DNA of 6,216 nt, taken from assembly GCA_020026285.1 (NCBI GenBank), contig JAHHQS010000197.1:1-6216 (forward strand), given 5' to 3'. Below are positions 1 through 5,106 of this stretch, one piece after another (positions within the stretch are counted from its first letter, which is position 1; each line of letters opens with the position of its first letter). Source of the stretch: Parabacteroides sp. (GTDB lineage Bacteria > Bacteroidota > Bacteroidia > Bacteroidales > Tannerellaceae). A program made the position numbers and the translations under genes. The notes under the pieces are model-generated. The model was given only the letters and a program-made list of their open reading frames with translations, was not told where the DNA came from and did not search any database.

Positions 1-30
1 GCACATGACAAATTTCAATTTGCCATGTGC
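1..30 (-). terminator. Hairpin after the relaxase gene, possible terminator cut by the window edge
   Basis: GCACATG (1-7) pairs with CATGTGC (24-30), and CAAATT (9-14) with AATTTG (17-22). As minus-strand RNA the intervening position 8/23 is a G-U pair, giving about 13 continuous pairs with a small loop, starting 8 bases after the relaxase stop. This fits an intrinsic terminator of the mob operon, but any following U-run lies outside the window. An element-end or protein-binding palindrome is also possible. Confidence 0.45.
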
Positions 31-37
31 ATTACCT

Positions 38-1486
38 CTATCGTTCCATATCCTTTGTTCGAGATTTTGATTTTACTTCTGGAGTTTTTTCAAATTCTCT
101 TTTGATCTGCTGAACAATGCTTTTTTTAGGTTTCTCGTTTCGTCCAAGGTACTGATCGATGTTTGCTTTAAGCCTATCAAGTTCGCTACGCATCTCCTGT
201 AACTTATCATGTTCTTCTGCAAGTTTTTTCTGTATGTTGTGTAAGCTCTTAGAATGTTGATTTAGATTTTTAAAGATCGACTTTCCATCGCCTCGTTTTA
301 GTCCCTCTAATATTTCTTTCTTAAGATGCGGGAACTGTTTTATGAAAACCTCAACTTCCGAAAAAGCTTCCTGATAGGCTTCCACATCTTTTCTATTCAT
401 CATCATGTAGATTTTGTCATTTGGATTTTTTCTATATCCATCGTAATGAGCTTTTTTATTGATGCAGGTTTGCAGATGCTTCGTAATTTCCTTAATTCGC
501 TTCAATTCAAATTCCTTATCTCTAAACTCTTTTCTAAGCTGATTTGCTCGGGATGATAATCTCTTAATCTCAGACTTCAACTCTGTCATTGAATGAAAGC
601 CCTTATCTCGAATTGCTATCATCGTACCTGATGCGGTCGTCATATTATGTTTCGTACCCCAACGCTCATATCCTTTGCTCTGATTTGCTTTTTTGTTATT
701 CTTAATATCGATGATATTGCCAAGTTCTCTGTCTTTATTCAATATCCTATCTTTAATCCGTTCTTCTGTATAGTTGTCTCCAATCGTCTTCGCTCTGGTA
801 AATCTCTGCTGATTTTTCTGTTTGAAAGCTATATGCTTGCCAAACTTGATTTCATATCCATATTGTTCCATGATTTTAAGAAAATGTTCCCAGTTTATTG
901 CTTTTTGAATCACTCTATCCATATCAAATTGCAGTCTTGATTTATAGCTTTTTCCTTTTTTATCTTCATTCCAATCATACCAATTCACAAATTTTCTTTG
1001 CTTAATCTCGTTGATTTCCTTTTGTGTTTCTTGGTCGATGACAGATAAATTATGCTCCTTGCAAAGTCTATCGCTTTGATTTCTGATGTTCATGTAGGAA
1101 CCGTAATAGGAATGATAAACTTTACCTTCATCCACATCTATGGAATTAAATATGATGTGATTGTGGATATGTTCTTTATCAATATGAGTAGCTAATACAT
1201 ACTCATATTTACCACCTAAAATCTTTTCACAAAGTTCAATTCCAACTTGATGAGCTTCTTCAAAACTGACTTCTTCCGGAACAAAAGATTGAATTAAATG
1301 ATGGGCTAAAGTTTTTGTCCTTGATCCAAATTGTTTCTTGGTAAGTTCAAACTCTTTATACGCATTTTCTCTACTGCAAAGGTGGGTTGTAACATAAATT
1401 TCATCATCGGTTTTATCACCATTACAAATATAGTCTATGGCTTTTTTCAGTGTTGATTTAATGGGATGTATCTTTGTTACAGCCAT
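38..1486 (-). CDS. MOBP-type relaxase / mobilization nuclease
   Basis: This 482-residue protein would cut one strand at oriT, stay attached to its 5' end and lead it into the recipient. The N-terminal relaxase domain (about 1-250) has the likely nucleophile Y19 in KKAIDYI, AHHLIQSF (61-68), and the metal-binding three-histidine motif HIDKEHIHNH (101-110, H101, H108, H110 with supporting D103 and H106). FTRAKTIGDNYTEERI (229-244) is typical of the end of this domain. Residues about 300-340 and 405-450 are charged heptad-like helices likely to form coiled coils. No helicase or primase domain is fused. The ATG overlaps the mobC stop, with only a weak GGTGG ribosome site, so translation is probably coupled. 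No coupling ATPase or secretion gene is present, so transfer would need a helper element. Confidence 0.93.
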   Translation of the reverse strand: MAVTKIHPIKSTLKKAIDYICNGDKTDDEIYVTTHLCSRENAYKEFELTKKQFGSRTKTLAHHLIQSFVPEEVSFEEAHQVGIELCEKILGGKYEYVLATHIDKEHIHNHIIFNSIDVDEGKVYHSYYGSYMNIRNQSDRLCKEHNLSVIDQETQKEINEIKQRKFVNWYDWNEDKKGKSYKSRLQFDMDRVIQKAINWEHFLKIMEQYGYEIKFGKHIAFKQKNQQRFTRAKTIGDNYTEERIKDRILNKDRELGNIIDIKNNKKANQSKGYERWGTKHNMTTASGTMIAIRDKGFHSMTELKSEIKRLSSRANQLRKEFRDKEFELKRIKEITKHLQTCINKKAHYDGYRKNPNDKIYMMMNRKDVEAYQEAFSEVEVFIKQFPHLKKEILEGLKRGDGKSIFKNLNQHSKSLHNIQKKLAEEHDKLQEMRSELDRLKANIDQYLGRNEKPKKSIVQQIKREFEKTPEVKSKSRTKDMER

Positions 1487-1866
1487 TATCCCACCACCCG
1501 ATTGATGATATAGTCGGAAACTTTTTCTCTAAATTCTGATAGGAAAAGTAGTTCTCCTCTCAAAGCTTCCTTAATGCTTTCAATATCATCTTTGTAAATA
1601 ACTCCTGTGCTATTTATATGTTTTGTTATTTGATTTAGGTTTGCTGAATTTCTACTTACAAGAGAAGTCAATTCTCTTAATTCTTTTCTAAATTCTCCAG
1701 ATATATCTATGCTGATAATCTTGTTTTTAAAGATAGCATCTCTATAAAATTCTCGTTTATTCTTAAAATTTGTTAATGCAAATCTTCGATTCAGTTCTTT
1801 CATATCTTCTTCATTTACCATAAAATGAACGGTACAATTATTTTTTCGATTAACACTCTTTGACAT
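1486..1866 (-). CDS. mobC: MobC-family relaxosome accessory protein
   Basis: This 126-residue DNA-binding protein would help the relaxase open and nick oriT. Residues about 11-50 (CTVHFMVNEEDMKELNRRFA, then NKREFYRDAIFKNKI) fit a ribbon-helix-helix DNA-binding unit. Residues 70-85 (VSRNSANLNQITKHIN) contain the RN-x-x-NLNQI signature of the MobC family, followed by a helical C-terminus. The ATG start has AAAGGAGATG upstream at good spacing. The stop overlaps the relaxase ATG by one base (TAATG), so the two proteins are probably made together. The putative oriT lies immediately upstream, the usual position. Length fits small Gram-positive MobC proteins. Confidence 0.88.
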   Translation of the reverse strand: MSKSVNRKNNCTVHFMVNEEDMKELNRRFALTNFKNKREFYRDAIFKNKIISIDISGEFRKELRELTSLVSRNSANLNQITKHINSTGVIYKDDIESIKEALRGELLFLSEFREKVSDYIINRVVG

Positions 1867-1889
1867 TTTTTACATCTCCTTTCTTCTTC

Positions 1890-1921
1890 GGGGTCTTAGG
1901 GTTCTCCCTAGGGTCTGCCCC
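1890..1921. repeat. GC-rich nested repeat next to the oriT stem
   Basis: TAGGG (1897-1901) and CCCTA (1906-1910) form a small hairpin with a TTCT loop. GGGTCT recurs at 1891-1896 and 1911-1916, CCCTAGGG (1906-1913) is a palindrome, and GGGG (1890-1893) can pair with CCCC (1918-1921) around the whole. The block stands out in GC content from its AT-rich surroundings, which suggests constrained function as relaxase/MobC contact sites or as a folded 5' leader of mobC. Confidence 0.55.
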
Positions 1922-1970
1922 AGCCAATTATCTCCAACGAAAATTTATTTGAGTTGTTGAGATAATTAGG
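1890..1970 (-). other. oriT: Putative origin of transfer (oriT)
   Basis: The element encodes MobC and a relaxase, and oriT usually lies just upstream of such genes. Here AATTATCTC (1926-1934) and GAGATAATT (1959-1967) form a perfect 9-bp inverted repeat, extended inward by CAAC/GTTG (1935-1938, 1953-1956) across a 2-base bulge. On the minus strand it is followed by the GC-rich segment GGGGCAGACCCTAGGG and related repeats up to the mobC ribosome site. A stem followed by a distinct conserved block is the usual layout of a relaxase recognition and nick region. The nick site cannot be assigned from this sequence alone. Confidence 0.5.
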
Positions 1971-1990
1971 CGAGGGTAAAATTGGGTCAA
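1962..1990 (-). promoter_or_regulatory. Candidate mob-operon promoter overlapping the putative oriT stem
   Basis: Minus-strand TTGACC (1990-1985, 5/6 to the -35 consensus) and AATTAT (1967-1962, 4/6 to the -10) are separated by 17 bp. The -10 lies inside the right arm of the inverted repeat at 1926-1967. Relaxosome proteins bound to that repeat could therefore repress mobC and relaxase expression. The match is by eye only. Confidence 0.35.
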
Positions 1991-2007
1991 GCTGGAATCT
2001 CAGCTTA

Positions 2008-2048
2008 CAAGCCTACTTTTTCGACTGTGGTCAAAAAGTATATGCTTG
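2008..2048. repeat. Long imperfect hairpin in the control region
   Basis: CAAGC (2008-2012) pairs with GCTTG (2044-2048), TACTTTTT (2014-2021) with AAAAAGTA (2033-2040), and GAC (2023-2025) with GTC (2030-2032) around a TGTG loop. This makes 16 base pairs with small bulges. A shorter hairpin, AAGCTG/CAGCTT (1989-1994, 2001-2006), sits beside it. No U-run follows on either strand, so a standard intrinsic terminator is unlikely. Possible roles are part of the origin (for example a lagging-strand start), a recombination or transfer site, or an RNA structure ahead of the mob genes. Confidence 0.6.
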
Positions 2049-2062
2049 CTATCTACCTGTAA

Positions 2063-2091
2063 TTCATACTTTTACTAATAATCTCTTACAA
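2063..2091 (-). promoter_or_regulatory. Weak candidate promoter for the mob genes
   Basis: Minus-strand TTGTAA (2091-2086) and TATGAA (2068-2063) are 17 bp apart, each matching consensus at 4/6. It would transcribe through the long hairpin and the putative oriT into mobC. This is one of two weak candidates in the region. Confidence 0.2.
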
Positions 2092-2106
2092 CTATCACAG
2101 AAAAAT

Positions 2107-2135
2107 AGTAGTCTTTTGCTACAACCGGTGCTACT
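2107..2135. repeat. Second cluster of GCTAC-type repeats
   Basis: AGTAG (2107-2111), GCTAC (2118-2122) and GCTACT (2130-2135) share the core of the larger array. AGTAG and CTACT can pair around a loop that contains the palindrome ACCGGT (2124-2129). The copies are shorter and less regular than in the main array, so some may be incidental. Confidence 0.45.
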
Positions 2136-2176
2136 CAATATTTTCTCTGCTTTTTTATTAAAGTTTGAAAGTTGTC

Positions 2177-2226
2177 ACTACCACTACCTCGCTACCTTTT
2201 AAGCCGGGTAGCAAAGTAGCGGTAGC
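2177..2226. repeat. Six-copy symmetrical hexamer array (iteron-like)
   Basis: The plus strand carries ACTACC at 2177-2182 and 2183-2188 and GCTACC at 2191-2196. The opposite orientation follows: GGTAGC at 2207-2212, AGTAGC at 2215-2220 and GGTAGC at 2221-2226. The three left copies mirror the three right copies about 2201.5. Closing arms TTTGAAA (2164-2170) and TTTCAAA (2233-2239), plus GTC/GAC (2174-2176, 2228-2230), extend the dyad to 76 bp. As minus-strand RNA, copies two and one on each side pair fully over 11 bp if G-U pairs are allowed. Confidence 0.8.
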
Positions 2227-2243
2227 GGACTTTTTCAAAACTC

Positions 2244-3635
2244 TTAAAACGGTATTTCAGCATCCTCAACTTCAACAAAGTCTGCGATTGCATTTCTCTT
2301 ATAGAACTTCTTACTTACTCTTACAATTCCGTCAATCCTTACTTTCTTGCTTTTCACATTAGGCTCTAAAGTCCATTCGCCAGCCATCTCGTTTTCCATC
2401 AGCTCTGAAAACACCTTTTCATTTGTTTCGGGATACCTGCTTGTAAATTCTGCGGAACATAATAAATTAGGGGTATCAGACTTTGTTATCTTCCATTCCA
2501 TAAAGTCCAAGAAGTTTTGCACATGCCTGTTTTCGCTCTTATGCGTTTGAATGACATAATCCAAATCGCTTCTTAACTCTTTCGGCAAATAGAAATCATG
2601 CATCTTGTTTTTGTAAAGATATACCGCTTCTGCAATAGCTCCTTCAAAATCCTTGTTCAATATTTCTGCATGTTCTTTTCTTGTGATAGTTTCCAATACA
2701 GGAAATTTTTCAGGATCATACATCAACGGAATTTGTATCTTTTCACTGTTCACTTTTACAGGCAAATATCTTCTTTCTCCCGAGAAATCTCCCAAGAATG
2801 TAGCATCATTTGTTGTCGCAATCAAAACGCAACTTCGTTTGACATCTGTTGAAAATCTTTCATAAGGAAGTCTTACTGTACTTGTTCTTGCCGAGATAAA
2901 AAGTTTCGCTTCATCTGCACTTTTCGCATTTCTAAGAGCAACAAATTCTTCGAGTTCAACTACAATTTTGCCCACCAAATTGCTGACCGCATCTTTCCCT
3001 TTGATATTGTTTAATGAGCAATACCATTCAGGAAACAGTGCCAGTTTTTCAATAAATGAAGTTTTCCCAACACCCTGCACACCTGTAAGAACCATCAATT
3101 CATCAAACTTACATCCGGGATTAAACGCTCTTTTTACCATGCCGACCAAGATATGTTTCATAATCCAAGAATTTAATTTTGTATCCTCTGCTCCAAGATA
3201 TTTGGGTAGCAGTTTTGAAATATATTCTTGTCCGTCATAGGATAACGATTCCATATACATCGTCGGTAAATTGATTGTCCTCTTATGAGCAACAAAGAGA
3301 ACTGCATCTTCCATACGATTTTTAGAATACTTAATTCCGAATTCTCTTTCGATTTCAACACCGAGGATATTTGTCATATGATCATTCCATTTCCGCATTT
3401 CTAAATCAGTACTTTTTTCTCCTTTTAATTTTCCGTAAAAACGAATTGTTCTGCTGCAAGTGTCAAAGAAAATATATCCTGATAAAATATCTTGTTCTTT
3501 ACAAAAACAGGGATTAACTAACACAGTTATAAGATTGGTTGTTGTACTTTTGACTTGTCCCTTATCTGTGATTTCAAGCTCACGATCTATATAATCGCTT
3601 AGCTCCACATCATCAAATTTAAGCCAATTATTCAA
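2244..3635 (-). CDS. VapE/D5-like SF3 replicative helicase, likely replication initiator
   Basis: This is a 463-residue ATPase of the virulence-associated E / phage-plasmid P4-D5 helicase group, which unwinds DNA at the origin of phage satellites and plasmids. Visible motifs are Walker A GVQGVGKTS (185-193, K191), Walker B IVVELEEF (224-231) with paired acidic residues E229-E230, the SF3 sensor segment CVLIATTND (269-277, N276), and SGERRYLPV (285-293) with a likely arginine finger. Residues 1-170 are a helical N-terminal region. The C-terminal 100 residues (LCSAEFTSRYPETNEKVFSE, ending KVRIDGIVRVSKKF) look like a winged-helix DNA-binding tail. The start is TTG at 3635, supported by AAAGGAGGATATTCGC directly upstream at good spacing. 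It overlaps the primase stop by 8 bp. A large symmetrical repeat follows its stop within 20 bp, as at satellite origins that lie 3' of rep. Confidence 0.9.
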   Translation of the reverse strand: MNNWLKFDDVELSDYIDRELEITDKGQVKSTTTNLITVLVNPCFCKEQDILSGYIFFDTCSRTIRFYGKLKGEKSTDLEMRKWNDHMTNILGVEIEREFGIKYSKNRMEDAVLFVAHKRTINLPTMYMESLSYDGQEYISKLLPKYLGAEDTKLNSWIMKHILVGMVKRAFNPGCKFDELMVLTGVQGVGKTSFIEKLALFPEWYCSLNNIKGKDAVSNLVGKIVVELEEFVALRNAKSADEAKLFISARTSTVRLPYERFSTDVKRSCVLIATTNDATFLGDFSGERRYLPVKVNSEKIQIPLMYDPEKFPVLETITRKEHAEILNKDFEGAIAEAVYLYKNKMHDFYLPKELRSDLDYVIQTHKSENRHVQNFLDFMEWKITKSDTPNLLCSAEFTSRYPETNEKVFSELMENEMAGEWTLEPNVKSKKVRIDGIVRVSKKFYKRNAIADFVEVEDAEIPF

Positions 3636-4539
3636 GCGAATATCCTCCTTTACTTCTGTGATAGTTATAATCCCAATATCTCTTACTTCCTCCCTGTATC
3701 GCTTTTGTAATGCTGTCCTCCAAATATCTCATGTATCCTTTTTCTGTTCTTCTTTTGCTGCGATTACCCATGCGATTAAGTGCAGATTTTAAAAATATTT
3801 CTTTCATCATTTCTGCATTTCCGTGAGTAAAACTGTTTAGAAAAAGAAGCAATGAAAAGTCATCTTTACTGGCATCTCCGCTGCTATATGAGCCTTCAAA
3901 CAATGCTCTTGCCCTTGCATTATACCTGCACATTGTTTCTATAACCGTATTACTGTCAGGAACACATTCAGCAGCTTCCTGATATTTTCTAATAACTTCT
4001 CTGACACTTCTTTTGGGACAAAATAGCCTGTAGTATTTATCCAACTCTTTTTGTTTCAATATAACTTTGTCTGCAACAAAATCATTAAATTTGTAAACAT
4101 TACCTGTCATAGCGATACATCTGTTTTCTTGATACATCTCCACTTTCTCAAGTTGGTTATTAAAATTCTTTTCTATTCTCCCCTTCACAAAAATGTGTAT
4201 CCCTCTTCCCGATTGTGATATTTCTATATAAGTATCGTTAAAGTCATTTATAAACATCTCCTGTTTTTTATTATCTAAATTGTCCAAGTCAATACACACA
4301 AACGGATTATCTTTGCTCAGTACAAAAGACAATCCGTCACAGCCACTACTTTTCAAATTATTAACTGCTATTTCAAAATCTGCCCAGTTTTCCTTTTGAT
4401 TCCAAGAATTCGATTTCAATGTTATCGGGCTTACTGGTATCTTTATGACTTTTTCCATTCCATGCTTATCCACATTTATTATCTTTTTAAACCATAACCA
4501 TTGTCTACGGTTTTTTAATTCTTGCGGAATATTTCTCAC
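3628..4539 (-). CDS. NrS-1-like primase-polymerase (PriPol) replication protein
   Basis: This 303-residue protein probably primes, and may extend, DNA synthesis on the excised element. Residues 1-170 match the archaeo-eukaryotic primase fold as found in phage NrS-1 polymerase and plasmid primases. The opening NIPQELKNRRQWLWFK is typical; D84 and D86 in VCIDLDN are the likely metal-binding acidic pair, and ISQSGRGIHIFVKG (107-120) supplies the Ser-Gly-x-Gly-x-His motif with H115. Residues about 215-285 (SSGDASKDDFSLLLFLNS through YLEDSITKAI) resemble the helical domain that follows the primase core in NrS-1-type enzymes. The start is GTG: stops TGA and TAA lie in frame just upstream. Its only GGAGG is 15 bases away, which is unusually far. 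The 3' end overlaps the helicase gene by 8 bp, consistent with coupled synthesis of primase and helicase. Confidence 0.85.
   Translation of the reverse strand: MRNIPQELKNRRQWLWFKKIINVDKHGMEKVIKIPVSPITLKSNSWNQKENWADFEIAVNNLKSSGCDGLSFVLSKDNPFVCIDLDNLDNKKQEMFINDFNDTYIEISQSGRGIHIFVKGRIEKNFNNQLEKVEMYQENRCIAMTGNVYKFNDFVADKVILKQKELDKYYRLFCPKRSVREVIRKYQEAAECVPDSNTVIETMCRYNARARALFEGSYSSGDASKDDFSLLLFLNSFTHGNAEMMKEIFLKSALNRMGNRSKRRTEKGYMRYLEDSITKAIQGGSKRYWDYNYHRSKGGYSLE
3641..3649 (-). promoter_or_regulatory. Ribosome binding site fixing the helicase TTG start
   Basis: Minus-strand AAGGAGGAT is centred about 8 bases before TTG (3635-3633). It lies inside the last codons of the primase gene (Lys-Gly-Gly-Tyr). 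No ATG or GTG with comparable spacing exists in frame, so the TTG start is well supported. Confidence 0.7.
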
Positions 4540-4549
4540 TGTTTATCAT
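4505..4549 (-). CDS. Possible 14-codon leader peptide overlapping the primase start
   Basis: The ribosome site GGAGG (4559-4555) is 5 bases from an ATG at 4549 that opens a 14-codon frame (MINSEKYSARIKKP, stop TAG at 4507-4505). This frame is offset from the primase and overlaps its first codons. Ribosomes using this better-placed start could terminate and re-initiate at the nearby GTG, or lower primase output. It has no conserved-protein support and may be incidental. Confidence 0.25.
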   Translation of the reverse strand: MINSEKYSARIKKP

Positions 4550-4579
4550 CGTAACCTCCAATCTTTTTATTGCTAATGG

Positions 4580-4632
4580 AAGTACAACCTGATAAAATAA
4601 TCTTGTCAGGGATGAAATACCAAGTTGTACTT
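4580..4632 (-). repeat. Nested inverted repeat in the leader of the primase gene
   Basis: Arms AAGTACAAC (4580-4588) and GTTGTACTT (4624-4632) match perfectly over 9 bp. Inside lies a second stem: CCTGATAA (4588-4595, sharing one base with the outer arm) against TTGTCAGG (4603-4610), with one non-Watson-Crick position. The repeat fills most of the 117-bp gap between the two neighbouring genes. It could be an operator bound by a dimeric repressor, for example the ribbon-helix-helix protein encoded just upstream, or a folded leader RNA controlling primase synthesis. The repeat is directly visible; the role is inferred. Confidence 0.6.
4581..4609 (-). promoter_or_regulatory. Possible promoter of the primase-helicase operon
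   Basis: On the minus strand, CTGACA (4609-4604) and TGTACT (4586-4581) are 17 bp apart and match the sigma-A -35 and -10 consensus at 5/6 and 4/6 positions. The -10 lies inside the left arm of the inverted repeat, so a protein bound there would block it. A chance match is possible in AT-rich DNA, and the genes may instead be read through from the integrase. Confidence 0.3.
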
Positions 4633-4656
4633 TCATCTTGCCTTTGGTCTTTATGG

Positions 4657-5106
4657 CTAAAGGCTTTTTTCTTGTGTTGCCGCTTCTATTATTTCAATAA
4701 TCATCCTAAGTTCATGCCTATAATTCGCATCCAGTTCTCCATACTGCTTTACTCGTTTCAGTTCCGATAGAATTTCCTGTAACGCACTTTTACAATTGTC
4801 TATGACATTCCTTGTAGCAAATACCTTTATAGGAGCATTAAGGATTGCATTTGTCATATAATCCTGTCTGCTAAGTCCGGACATCGCAATCTTATTGAAA
4901 ATAAGCTCTCTGTCTTTTTGATTTGTTCTGAATGCTATGGTTACATCTTTTTTTCTGTGATTTGCAAATCGCTTGCCTTTATCCCTTTCCTTTTGTTTTC
5001 TCTCTTCTTCCAACGCTTGCCATTCTTCTTTACTCAGCAAATTTTTAGTCTTTTTCTTTTTACGATTGACAGCTTCATCATAGCTTGGAAATTTCGGTGC
5101 TTTCAC
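4657..5106 (-). CDS. Ribbon-helix-helix-like DNA-binding protein, MobC-related architecture
   Basis: This is a 149-residue basic protein starting at GTG with a strong ribosome site inside the integrase gene. Residues 1-52 are highly charged (RKKKKTKN, EEERKQKERDKGKR) and probably unstructured or helical. Residues about 53-97 (KDVTIAFRTNQKDRELIFNK, then SGLSRQDYMTNAI) fit a ribbon-helix-helix fold: a short beta strand, a helix, a turn, and a helix ending in an AI-x-x-x-x-I pattern. Residues 100-145 look alpha-helical. The layout parallels the MobC-like protein at 1486-1866 (VHFMVNEEDMKEL, then NKREFYRDAI), but the MobC hallmark NLNQI is absent. It may be a second relaxosome accessory protein, a partition-like protein, or a regulator of the replication operon whose leader lies just downstream. 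Its function is not established from sequence. The overlap with the integrase implies co-translation. Confidence 0.8.
   Translation of the reverse strand: MKAPKFPSYDEAVNRKKKKTKNLLSKEEWQALEEERKQKERDKGKRFANHRKKDVTIAFRTNQKDRELIFNKIAMSGLSRQDYMTNAILNAPIKVFATRNVIDNCKSALQEILSELKRVKQYGELDANYRHELRMIIEIIEAATQEKSL

Larger units (their letters stand above)
2101..2240. other. Candidate replication origin, SaPI-like
   Basis: The region directly downstream of the helicase gene holds two clusters of short oppositely oriented repeats based on GCTAC/GTAGC (2107-2135 and 2177-2226). They flank an AT-rich stretch at about 2136-2175 containing TTTTTTATTAAAG. Known SaPI-type satellite origins lie just 3' of the helicase-initiator gene and consist of two sets of short inverted iterons around AT-rich DNA, where the Rep helicase binds and melts the duplex. 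The match in position and layout is seen directly; origin function is inferred. A transcription terminator or other structured RNA is the main alternative. Confidence 0.55.

Noticed and set aside
326..940. Plus-strand open frames of 76 and 97 codons
   Set aside because: They lie antisense to the relaxase gene, lack recognisable domains and ribosome sites, and the minus frame has clear relaxase motifs.
2124..2129. ACCGGT palindrome as a separate operator
   Set aside because: A six-base palindrome is too short to support on its own; it is mentioned only as part of the second repeat cluster.
1867..2243. Rolling-circle origin, CRISPR array or tRNA in the control region
   Set aside because: No repeat-spacer periodicity, no cloverleaf, and no rolling-circle initiator gene in the window; the repeats fit an iteron array better.
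2165..3240. Several plus-strand open frames opposite the helicase gene
   Set aside because: They overlap each other and are explained by the strongly supported minus-strand helicase; hydrophobic content comes from antisense AT-rich codons.
3173..3361. 62-codon minus-strand frame inside the helicase gene
   Set aside because: It is out of frame with the helicase, with no motif of its own, and shows no sign of a helicase frameshift there.
4640..4670. Terminator-like GCCTTT...AAAGGC stem followed by six T on the plus strand
   Set aside because: It points in the plus direction, where no gene exists, and it overlaps the stop codon of a minus-strand gene. The minus strand lacks a U-run after the stem.
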